Of a stretch of DNA of 64,000 nucleotides, positions 34,661-41,579 are shown in pieces. The position numbers and the translations under genes are program-made. Below the pieces are notes generated by a model that searched no databases, was not told the DNA's origin, and worked only from the letters and a program-made list of their open reading frames with translations. Numbering within the stretch: position 1 is the first letter of the stretch; every line of letters begins with the position of its first letter. Location: NCBI RefSeq assembly GCF_000735345.1, contig NZ_JMPJ01000065.1:62001-126000 (forward strand), in the 5' to 3' direction. Source of the DNA: Ewingella americana ATCC 33852. Lineage in GTDB: Bacteria > Pseudomonadota > Gammaproteobacteria > Enterobacterales > Enterobacteriaceae.

Positions 34661-36400
34661 ATGACTAATAAACCTGGGAAATCGGCACCTTGGCGTGCTG
34701 TCTGGCAGTTAATTAAGCCTTATTGGCTTTCCGAAGAGAAGTGGCGTGCCTGGGGCATGTTATCCGCCATCGTTATCCTCTCTTTAGCCGGCGTCTATCT
34801 GAGCGTCCAACTCAATGAATGGAACAGAGTCTTTTACGACGCGCTGCAAAACCGCAATTACCCCGTTTTCAAAGCCCAGCTGTTTAAATTCACCTGGCTT
34901 GCACTGATTTTTATCGTCATTGCCATCTACAAAGTCTATCTGACCCAAGGCCTGCAAATGAGCTGGCGTCGCTGGATGACCGAAGAGTATATGGACAAGT
35001 GGCTGGGCAATCACGCCTATTATTACACGGAGTATCAGCATCAGGTCGATAACCCCGACCAGCGTATTGCTGAAGACCTCAACGCGCTGACCAGCGGCAC
35101 CCTTTCGCTGGTGCTTGGCCTGCTATCCAGCGTGGTCACCCTGTTCTCCTTTGTGTTTATTCTGTGGTCCATCAGCGGCCCGCTGACCTTTATGTTCTCC
35201 TCCCATGAATTCACCATTCCGGGCTATATGGTCTGGTTCGCCCTGCTCTACGCGGTGGTCGGCTCGGTGATTGTCTGGTGGGTGGGTAAGCCATTGGTTC
35301 GTTTAGGGTTCAACCAAGAATGGTTCGAAGCGAACTTCCGTTTTGGCCTGATCCGTATCCGCGAAAACAGCGATGCTATCGCGCTTTATCACGGTGAGAA
35401 GAGTGAACGCGACCAGCTGAGCAGCAAGTTTGAATCCATCAAAACCAACTGGTGGTCGATCATGAAAGTGACCCGTCGCCTCAACGTGGCCTCCACTTTC
35501 TATGCCCAGTTCGCCAACATCTTCCCGATTCTGGTGGCTTCGCCGCGTTACTTCTCCGGCGCAATCCAGATGGGTTCTTTGATGCAAATCTCCTCGGCCT
35601 TTGGTCAAGTGCAGGGCGCACTGTCGTGGTTTATCGGCGCCTTCACCGATTTAGCCAGCTGGAAAGCCTGTGTTAACCGTCTGGCCGGTTTCAACGCCGC
35701 CATCGATCAGGTGAACGCCCAGCCGCGCGGCATTGACGTGCGCGAGTCCGATAAAGTGGATCTGCAACTCGACGATTTGACCCTCAAGCTGCCAAACGGC
35801 ACCGCGCTGTTCAGCAATGTTTCCGCCAGCCTGCAAGCCGGTGAGCGCGTGCTGGTTGCTGGCCCGTCTGGCTGTGGTAAGTCCACCCTGCTGCGCGCTA
35901 TCGCCGGTATCTGGCCTTACGGCGCGGGCAGCATTCACCTCGCCGCAGGCAAGAGTTATCTGTTCCTGCCGCAGCGCAGCTATATTCCGATTGGCACCTT
36001 GCGCGAAGCCCTGAGCTATCCGCAATCGGACCGTGAATACACTGACGACCAGCTGAATACCGTGCTGGAGCAGTGCTGCCTGCCGCATCTGCAAAGCGTG
36101 TTGGATGACTATGCCAACTGGAGCCAGCGCCTGTCGCCGGGTGAGCAACAGCGCCTGTCGTTTGCTCGCGCGCTGCTGATTAAGCCTGCCATCCTGTTCC
36201 TCGACGAAGCCACCAGCGCGCTGGATGACGAAACCGAGCAGCGCATGTACAGCCTGTTAGTCAGCGAATTGCCGGACACCTCGGTGGTCAGCGTGGCGCA
36301 CCGCAACACCGTCGCCAAGTACCACCAGCACTGCTGGCGCTTCAAACGCAGCGAAGAGGGCGGCAGCCACTTCTCGGCGTCCGCATTACTGCCTGAATAA
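34661..36400 (+). CDS. ABC transporter fusion protein, YddA / SbmA-BacA-like
   Basis: A 579-residue half-transporter: an N-terminal SbmA/BacA-like membrane domain with about six helices, then an ATPase domain with Walker A GPSGCGKST at about residue 410, signature LSPGEQQRLSFAR and Walker B ILFLDEATSALD. The membrane part has the family landmarks LNEWNRVFYDALQ and SWRRWMTEEYMDKWL. It works as a homodimer; E. coli YddA has no proven substrate, while relatives import peptides or vitamin B12-like compounds. The ATG at 34661 fits the family start (MTNKPGKSAPWRAVWQLIKP) but has no clear ribosome site; the frame opens at 34553. It is divergent from the TPR lipoprotein gene. Confidence 0.88.
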   Translation: MTNKPGKSAPWRAVWQLIKPYWLSEEKWRAWGMLSAIVILSLAGVYLSVQLNEWNRVFYDALQNRNYPVFKAQLFKFTWLALIFIVIAIYKVYLTQGLQMSWRRWMTEEYMDKWLGNHAYYYTEYQHQVDNPDQRIAEDLNALTSGTLSLVLGLLSSVVTLFSFVFILWSISGPLTFMFSSHEFTIPGYMVWFALLYAVVGSVIVWWVGKPLVRLGFNQEWFEANFRFGLIRIRENSDAIALYHGEKSERDQLSSKFESIKTNWWSIMKVTRRLNVASTFYAQFANIFPILVASPRYFSGAIQMGSLMQISSAFGQVQGALSWFIGAFTDLASWKACVNRLAGFNAAIDQVNAQPRGIDVRESDKVDLQLDDLTLKLPNGTALFSNVSASLQAGERVLVAGPSGCGKSTLLRAIAGIWPYGAGSIHLAAGKSYLFLPQRSYIPIGTLREALSYPQSDREYTDDQLNTVLEQCCLPHLQSVLDDYANWSQRLSPGEQQRLSFARALLIKPAILFLDEATSALDDETEQRMYSLLVSELPDTSVVSVAHRNTVAKYHQHCWRFKRSEEGGSHFSASALLPE

Positions 36401-36420
36401 GCTTTAACACTCGCCTTCCT

Positions 36421-36452
36421 TGCCTCTTTCCGCTCCAACGCGGGGAGAGGCA
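36421..36452 (+). terminator. Hairpin after the YddA-type gene
   Basis: TTGCCTCT / AGAGGCAA outer stem with an inner CGC / GCG pair, 21 bases after the stop and without a T tract. It is a weak or Rho-dependent terminator candidate. Confidence 0.4.
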
Positions 36453-36498
36453 AGTCAAAACCCATCCTAGCGCACAAATCTCCGCCTCAAATTTGTTC

Positions 36499-36522
36499 AA
36501 TTGTATACCCCGCTATACAATT
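36499..36522 (+). promoter_or_regulatory. Palindromic operator upstream of the GntR-type gene
   Basis: AATTGTATA-CCCCGC-TATACAATT is a perfect nine-base inverted repeat ending 22 bases before the regulator's start codon. It is probably the autoregulatory operator. The TATACAA half-site recurs in the promoter region of the neighbouring PTS gene. Confidence 0.7.
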
Positions 36523-36544
36523 AATTTTGACAACCGGAGGGCTG

Positions 36545-37297
36545 ATGAAAATCGACAAAACCTCGTTCGTACCGCTTTATCTACAAATAGAACAGCAGCT
36601 TACTGAACGGATCAGCGCTGGAGAGATTAAACCCGGTGACCCGATCCCCACCGAAGCCGCGCTGTGTGACATTTATGGCGTCTCGCGCATGACCGCGCGC
36701 AAGGCGGTGGACTATCTGGTGCGCCAAGGTCGAGTCGAACGTTTTCGCGGGCGTGGCACCTTCGTGGTGAAAAAAGCCCTGACCCGCAAGGTGAATCTGC
36801 CTCTGGACAGGCATCTGACGTCGAGCGAGCTGGCGGTCGAAATCAACGCGCCGATTGAAAACCGCGTGCTGGCTTTCGAACGCGTTTTAGCCACGCCAGA
36901 CGTCGCTAACGCGCTACAAGTGCCTGTCGGCACCGCCCTGCACTATATGGTGCGCCTGCGCCTGCTGGGGGAGGAACCTTTTGTTTACGAGCAGTGCTGG
37001 CTGCTGGCGGACCTGTTCCCCGACCTCACGCCGCAGCATCTGCAAACCTCGAAATACGCTTATTTGCGCTCCAAAGGCTATGAACCGGCGGGCAGCAATA
37101 AGCAGATATCGGCAGAACTTCCCGCCAATGAAATCCGTCTGGCCCTGCACCTGTCGCGCGATGAACCCGTGCTGCACGCCCACGCCATCTCCGAGTTCAC
37201 CGATGGCACGCTGTTTGAAGTCTCGGACGTGTATTACAACCAGAAGCACTACAGCTTCAGTATTCGGGCCAGAGTCAAAGGCAAAGAGCAAAAATAA
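36545..37297 (+). CDS. GntR/HutC-family regulator of the adjacent PTS gene
   Basis: A 250-residue regulator: N-terminal winged helix (PLYLQIEQQLTERISAGEIK, PTEAALCDIYGVSRMTARKA, GRVERFRGRGTFV) and a C-terminal UTRA ligand-binding domain that typically binds a phosphosugar. The frame opens with a TTG at 36527; the ATG at 36545 has GGAGG four bases upstream and is chosen. It is convergent with the EIICB permease gene, and a palindrome shared in half-site form with that gene's promoter suggests it represses the permease until its substrate phosphate appears. The ligand is not known. Confidence 0.88.
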   Translation: MKIDKTSFVPLYLQIEQQLTERISAGEIKPGDPIPTEAALCDIYGVSRMTARKAVDYLVRQGRVERFRGRGTFVVKKALTRKVNLPLDRHLTSSELAVEINAPIENRVLAFERVLATPDVANALQVPVGTALHYMVRLRLLGEEPFVYEQCWLLADLFPDLTPQHLQTSKYAYLRSKGYEPAGSNKQISAELPANEIRLALHLSRDEPVLHAHAISEFTDGTLFEVSDVYYNQKHYSFSIRARVKGKEQK

Positions 37298-37325
37298 AGG
37301 CTGACCCGAGAGCCAGCCTTCTTCC
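37298..37325. terminator. Shared hairpin between the GntR-type and PTS genes
   Basis: AAGGCTG / CAGCCTT seven-base stem with a nine-base loop directly after the GntR stop codon, followed by CTTCCTTCC. It is flanked by A-rich DNA on the left, so it may work on both strands. Confidence 0.55.
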
Positions 37326-37348
37326 TTCCACGCTTCCTTCAGCGGGCG

Positions 37349-38947
37349 TTAGCTAATCCCTGACAGCTCGGCTTTCACCAGATTCGCCACCTGCTCGACC
37401 TGCGGGCCATAAATCACGTGTACGTCATTGTCAGTCACCCGCTTCACCCCCATCGCGCCAGTTTTCAGCAACTTGTCATCTTGCACTTGCGACATATCTT
37501 TGACCTTCACGCGCAGGCGGGTGAAGCAGCAATCCACCTGAGAGATATTGCCTTCGCCGCCCAGCCCCAGAATGATCTCTTTGGTCTTCTGATTGCCTTC
37601 GGCAGGCTTGGCGCGCTCTTCGGCATCATTCTCATCTTCACGCCCCGGCGTTTTGATCTGCATGCGTAAGATCACCCAGCGGAAGCTGAAGTAGTAGATC
37701 GGCGCGTAGATGATCCCGAGGATCAGCGGGTACCACCAGTGGGTTTTCGCCCCACCGAGCACGCCGAAGATCAGGAAGTCGATCGCCCCGCCCTGCACGT
37801 TGCCGATCATCACGTGGAACATCTGCATCAGCACAAATGAAACCCCGGTCAGCACGGCGTGCAGCACGTAGAGCACCGGCGAAACAAAGATAAAGCAGAA
37901 CTCCAGCGGCTCGGTGATCCCCGTGGTGAAGGAGGCCAGCGCCCCGGCCAGCATCAAGGCTTTCACCCGCCCTTTATGCTCTGGCCGCGCGCAGTGATAC
38001 ATCGCCAGCGCCGCCGCAGGCAGCCCAAACATCATCACCGGGATTTTCCCTTGAGCCAGGAAGCGCGTGGCCTGCTGGGTCACGGTATCGGTAATAGCGC
38101 CGGGATTGGCGAGCGAGGCGTTGAAGATATTCAGCGCGCCAACGATGCTCTGGTTGTCCACCGTCGTCACACCACCAATTGGCGTAAAACGCACGGTTTC
38201 ATTGATGATATGGTGCAAGCCGGTGGGGATCAGCAGCCGTTCGGAAGTGGCATAAATAAAGGTGCCAATCTCGCCGGTGCGCCCGATCAACTCCCCCACC
38301 CACTGAATGCCCTCGGCGATGGTCGGCCAAACCAGCGACATCAGCACGCCGACAATTGGCAGCACCAGCACGGTAATAATCGGCACAAAGCGCCGCCCGC
38401 CGAAGAAGGCGATGGCCGTCGGTAAGGTTATGGTGTAGAAGCGATTGTGCAGCCACATGGTGATCAAACCGACCAGCACCCCGCCCAGCACGCTCATGTT
38501 ATAGGTGAAAATACCCAGCGTTTGGGTGAACTCGGCGGCGTAGATCATCGCCTCACTTTGCGACATTCCCTGCGCAGTAAGGTGCGCCACGCTGATGGTG
38601 TCCGGCGTAATGTTCTGCGCCAGTAAGCTATAATTAACCCCAACGTGCAGCCCCACAAAGCCGATCACTGCGGAGAAAGCCGCGGTGGCTTTCTCTGCAT
38701 TGGCCAGCCCCATTGCCGTCGCAACGGCAAAAAACAGTGGCAGGTTGGCGAACAGCGCTCCGGAAACCTGACGAATAAAGCCGATCACCAGCTGCAAAGA
38801 TTTTATTTCAGCGAAAGCTTCGCCCGTTACCGCCGGGTTCTGCAACGCCGCCGCCAGCCCCAAAAATATCCCGGCTGCCGCGATCACCGAGATCGGCGTC
38901 ATCAGCGCTTTACCCAGATCATGGATTTTGCTGCCTAATTTGATCAT
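37349..38947 (-). CDS. PTS EIICB permease of the glucose/maltose/alpha-glucoside family
   Basis: A 532-residue sugar phosphotransferase permease. The EIIC membrane domain (residues about 1-425) contains ERLLIPTGLHHIINE and GITEPLEF, hallmarks of the glucose superfamily. A linker rich in Asp, Glu and Lys leads to an EIIB domain with the phosphorylated Cys474 in CCFTRLR. No EIIA domain is fused, so EIIA-Glc (Crr) must supply phosphate. It resembles MalX and GlvC/AglA-type permeases; the substrate is probably a glucoside or hexose, but no hydrolase or isomerase gene adjoins to decide. GAGGG precedes the start. Confidence 0.88.
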   Translation of the reverse strand: MIKLGSKIHDLGKALMTPISVIAAAGIFLGLAAALQNPAVTGEAFAEIKSLQLVIGFIRQVSGALFANLPLFFAVATAMGLANAEKATAAFSAVIGFVGLHVGVNYSLLAQNITPDTISVAHLTAQGMSQSEAMIYAAEFTQTLGIFTYNMSVLGGVLVGLITMWLHNRFYTITLPTAIAFFGGRRFVPIITVLVLPIVGVLMSLVWPTIAEGIQWVGELIGRTGEIGTFIYATSERLLIPTGLHHIINETVRFTPIGGVTTVDNQSIVGALNIFNASLANPGAITDTVTQQATRFLAQGKIPVMMFGLPAAALAMYHCARPEHKGRVKALMLAGALASFTTGITEPLEFCFIFVSPVLYVLHAVLTGVSFVLMQMFHVMIGNVQGGAIDFLIFGVLGGAKTHWWYPLILGIIYAPIYYFSFRWVILRMQIKTPGREDENDAEERAKPAEGNQKTKEIILGLGGEGNISQVDCCFTRLRVKVKDMSQVQDDKLLKTGAMGVKRVTDNDVHVIYGPQVEQVANLVKAELSGIS

Positions 38948-39001
38948 CCGTTTCCCTCAATCAGTTGGCGAAAAAAGAACCACCTATTGAGTAAAGACCA
39001 T

Positions 39002-39020
39002 AATGTATAGTTGTATAGAC
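39002..39020 (-). promoter_or_regulatory. Candidate GntR operator in the PTS promoter
   Basis: On the minus strand the sequence GTCTATACAACTATACATTA contains two TATACA half-sites, the same heptamer family as the palindrome before the GntR-type gene, arranged in tandem rather than inverted. It lies about 55-75 bases before the PTS start. Binding is inferred. Confidence 0.5.
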
Positions 39021-39090
39021 ATAATGGCCGAGAGTATGAATGGGATCACAGTTTGGGGGGAATGAGTAAAACAAGGATGAAACAGGGTTA

Positions 39091-39129
39091 AGCCGGAAAC
39101 TGCGTGAAGGTCTTAGAGGGTTTCCGGCT
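39091..39129. terminator. Ten-base inverted repeat between the PTS gene and the Ner-like gene
   Basis: AGCCGGAAAC at 39091-39100 pairs perfectly with GTTTCCGGCT at 39120-39129 over a 19-base loop. It lies just downstream of the Ner-like gene on the minus strand and has no T tract. It may mark the left edge of the AT-rich islet or end transcription from it. Confidence 0.45.
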
Positions 39130-39157
39130 GAAAGTACGCCAAGAGCTGACCTTATTT

Positions 39158-39478
39158 TTAGACTTCAGCCGTTGCGTTGAAATGTTCTTTTTCGTGAGCT
39201 TCAATCTCCACTGCAACTTTTTTCCTACGCATAATTTTGACGATAAGCCTTCCCTGTTCATCAAAATATCGGCTCGGCCAAATGACGCTAGGAGGTAATT
39301 TCAAAGCATCAGCAATGATTTTCTCGCCTTTAGGCCATGACCTAGAGAGTGCATTAGCCAATGTCGAAGAACTTAGCCCCGAAGCTCTAGATACTGCCGC
39401 AAGTGTGGTACCACTTTTTCGTAACGCAGCAATAATGTCAGCCTGATGCCAGTCGCAAGCAGTTATCTTTCTTTTCAT
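39158..39478 (-). CDS. Ner/Nlp-like helix-turn-helix regulator
   Basis: A 106-residue DNA-binding protein of the phage Mu Ner / SfsB (Nlp) family, seen in the block DWHQADIIAALRKSGTTLAA, SGLSSSTLANALSRSWPKGE, KIIADALKLPPSVIWPSRYF. Ner is the negative regulator of early transcription in Mu-like phages, and Nlp is a chromosomal relative. The C-terminal extension is rich in Lys, Arg and Glu. The frame opens at 39523; the ATG at 39478 has AAGGA upstream and is chosen. It is divergent from an XRE gene across 120 AT-rich bases. It is a phage-derived regulator with no other Mu gene nearby. Confidence 0.85.
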   Translation of the reverse strand: MKRKITACDWHQADIIAALRKSGTTLAAVSRASGLSSSTLANALSRSWPKGEKIIADALKLPPSVIWPSRYFDEQGRLIVKIMRRKKVAVEIEAHEKEHFNATAEV

Positions 39479-39534
39479 AGTGATGTCCTTTTCAGTTAAG
39501 TTGCTCATCGAGCACCAACCCAATGATTATCCTG

Positions 39535-39577
39535 TTTTGGGATATTACAGTAAAGCGATGATATTCGTTTTTGGGAT
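39535..39577. promoter_or_regulatory. Direct repeats between the Ner-like and XRE genes
   Basis: TTTTGGGAT occurs at 39535-39543 and again at 39569-39577, 34 bases apart, in the short divergent promoter region. CCCAA at 39519-39523 adds an inverted half-site. These are candidate operators for one or both repressors. Confidence 0.5.
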
Positions 39578-39599
39578 TTTTTTATAACGAGTATTTTTG

Positions 39600-39830
39600 A
39601 TGGCTTCGATTTATAACAGTGATTATCAGGAAGTGATTGGTCTGCTGAAGAAAGCAAGACAGGACAAAGGGATCACACAAGTTCAACTGGCGGAACTGCT
39701 CGGAAAACCGCAATCTTTTGTCGCTAAATTCGAAAGTGGCGAACGCAGGTTAGATGTTGTTGAATTCGCTCGCATTGCAAAGTTGTTAGATGTGAGCGCA
39801 CTGGAAACACTTAATAAAATCTTTAAATAA
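39600..39830 (+). CDS. Small XRE-family (Cro/CI-type) repressor
   Basis: A 76-residue helix-turn-helix protein consisting only of an HTH_3 domain: EVIGLLKKARQDKGITQVQL, ELLGKPQSFVAKFESGERRL, VVEFARIAKLLDVS. ATG at 39600 is preferred to the TTG one codon earlier. It lies 57 bases before the KAP NTPase gene on the same strand, so it is probably the first gene of a two-gene operon and its autoregulator. Small XRE proteins in this position are common in toxin-antitoxin and phage-defence operons, but no toxin motif is seen here. Confidence 0.88.
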   Translation: MASIYNSDYQEVIGLLKKARQDKGITQVQLAELLGKPQSFVAKFESGERRLDVVEFARIAKLLDVSALETLNKIFK

Positions 39831-39887
39831 AAGCTCAGTGATTTTCTATTAATTTTTAACTACACATTATCTCTACAAGGAAATTCT

Positions 39888-41396
39888 ATGAATTGGGATT
39901 GGAGTGAAGAAGTTCAATATTTAAATGAAACATTACCTCCCGATAATCTAGACCGTGCAAAATATGCCAAATTCCTTTACGAAGTTGCGGCGAAGCGAGG
40001 AGAAACTTCGAACTTAGTTATTAATATCAATGCCGAATGGGGCGCTGGTAAAACGCATTTTACTCGTCGATTGGCACAAACCATTCAAGAAAAACATCCA
40101 ACAGTATATGTTGATGCCTGGAAGCAGGATTTTTCTGATGATCCTTTACTCGCTATATTTTCTTGTATTTCAGAACAACTCGGAAATCAATCTGATAAAT
40201 TCATTTCACTAATGAAGAAAACTGAAAAAAAAGTAGGAATACTTTTAAAAGGTGTAGCACCGGCTGTGGTTCAAGGAATAATCAAAAAAACCACCGGTAT
40301 TGATGATATTTCTGAGATAGCAAAAAGTTTAACAGAAAATATGATTGAACTGCATAAAGAAAAAAGTGCTGTAATCGAGGATATAAAAAAAGATTTATCC
40401 GAATGGGTTCAATTTATAAAACAAAAAGATGCAATGAAAAAGGACCTCCCTATTTTTATATTTATTGATGAATTAGATAGATGCAGGCCGAGCTATGCCA
40501 TTGACCTTCTTGAGATTGTAAAACATATATTTGATGTTAAAGGAATGGTTTTCTTCATATCAACTGACACCGCACAATTACAGCATTCGATAAAAGTTGT
40601 TTACGGACAAGGATTTGATGCACAACACTATTTAGGCAGATTCTTTGATCGAAGGTTTATCTTGGCAGCACCAAAAATAAATAAACTTTTGATGCAAAAA
40701 ACAGCCAGCAATTTCATTAATGAATTTTCAATAAAAACGGAGAAGCTCACACCAAAACCATTAAGTATTGAAAACTTCATCACAACACTTTCTAATATAT
40801 TTGAAGGTCTTGAAGTAAACCTCAGAGATTCAATAAAATATTATGATAAGTTATGCGACATAATAATCACCGAGGAAAGATATTATGACCCATATCTATT
40901 ATTACTTTTGATGTTTATTTATGATAAAGAAACGGATTTATATTTAAAAATAAAGAGCAAAAATGAAGACAATTTCAAAGCAAACGATTTATTAGCGTAC
41001 CCCAATAAATTATCATATTCCTTTAATAAAGAGCTCACTCTAAAAATAGACATTTCTGAAGAATCAACAGGTGTAATGTCTCTTTATGATCGAAGTGAAG
41101 GAAATGGATATAAATACAACATACCAAACAACAACGGCGTCGTTAATAGATCGTTCGAGCTAAGAGAATATTTAATAACATCCTTAAGCATAGCAAAAGC
41201 AGAAAATGCAACAAGTGAATATATCGATGAGTATGGAAATAATGTAACTGAAAGATGGATGTCAGGTGAAATTGAGAATGACAATAGTGTTGACATGTTT
41301 TTAAAATTGAGTTGGGCTTTTAGAAAAGATAACTCACTAGATCTTAAATTTGATGACTACTTTGATCTAGTTGAGCTATCAACAATATTGAATTAG
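39888..41396 (+). CDS. KAP-family P-loop NTPase
   Basis: A 502-residue NTPase of the KAP family (STAND class). Walker A is INAEWGAGKTHF (Gly52 to Thr56); the KAP-specific VDAWKQDFSDDPL follows at about residues 75-87; Walker B is PIFIFIDELDRCRP (Asp194-Glu195). Between them is the insert that carries membrane helices in many KAP proteins; here it has only one moderately hydrophobic stretch (VGILLKGVAPAVVQGII), so membrane attachment is doubtful. The C-terminal 200 residues are unassigned. Relatives include F-plasmid PifA, which excludes phage T7. The gene is markedly AT-rich compared with its right-hand neighbours, suggesting horizontal transfer. AAGGAA precedes the start. It lies behind a small XRE repressor. 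No transposase or integrase adjoins. Confidence 0.85.
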   Translation: MNWDWSEEVQYLNETLPPDNLDRAKYAKFLYEVAAKRGETSNLVININAEWGAGKTHFTRRLAQTIQEKHPTVYVDAWKQDFSDDPLLAIFSCISEQLGNQSDKFISLMKKTEKKVGILLKGVAPAVVQGIIKKTTGIDDISEIAKSLTENMIELHKEKSAVIEDIKKDLSEWVQFIKQKDAMKKDLPIFIFIDELDRCRPSYAIDLLEIVKHIFDVKGMVFFISTDTAQLQHSIKVVYGQGFDAQHYLGRFFDRRFILAAPKINKLLMQKTASNFINEFSIKTEKLTPKPLSIENFITTLSNIFEGLEVNLRDSIKYYDKLCDIIITEERYYDPYLLLLLMFIYDKETDLYLKIKSKNEDNFKANDLLAYPNKLSYSFNKELTLKIDISEESTGVMSLYDRSEGNGYKYNIPNNNGVVNRSFELREYLITSLSIAKAENATSEYIDEYGNNVTERWMSGEIENDNSVDMFLKLSWAFRKDNSLDLKFDDYFDLVELSTILN

Positions 41397-41411
41397 GCAA
41401 CAATATATTAA

Positions 41412-41437
41412 ACTAGGCGCAGAATACTGTGCCTAGT
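41412..41437. terminator. Eleven-base-pair hairpin after the KAP gene
   Basis: ACTAGGCGCAG / CTGTGCCTAGT with an AATA loop and one G-T pair, 16 bases after the stop, no T tract. It may end the islet's transcript or mark its right boundary. Confidence 0.5.
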
Positions 41438-41579
41438 ACATCGCCTCCTGCTTCAACGACTACACGCTGCGCTTCATCTCCTTATGTTAAAATTGTTAAA
41501 AATATTACTACCCATAAAAGCCCTACTTTTACCGCGCCTCTCCCAGCGCGGGTTAATCAAGACTCTTTAAGGAAGCACT

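Noticed and set aside
39158-41396. A complete Mu-like prophage
   Set aside because: Only the Ner-like regulator resembles Mu. No transposase, structural or lysis gene is present.
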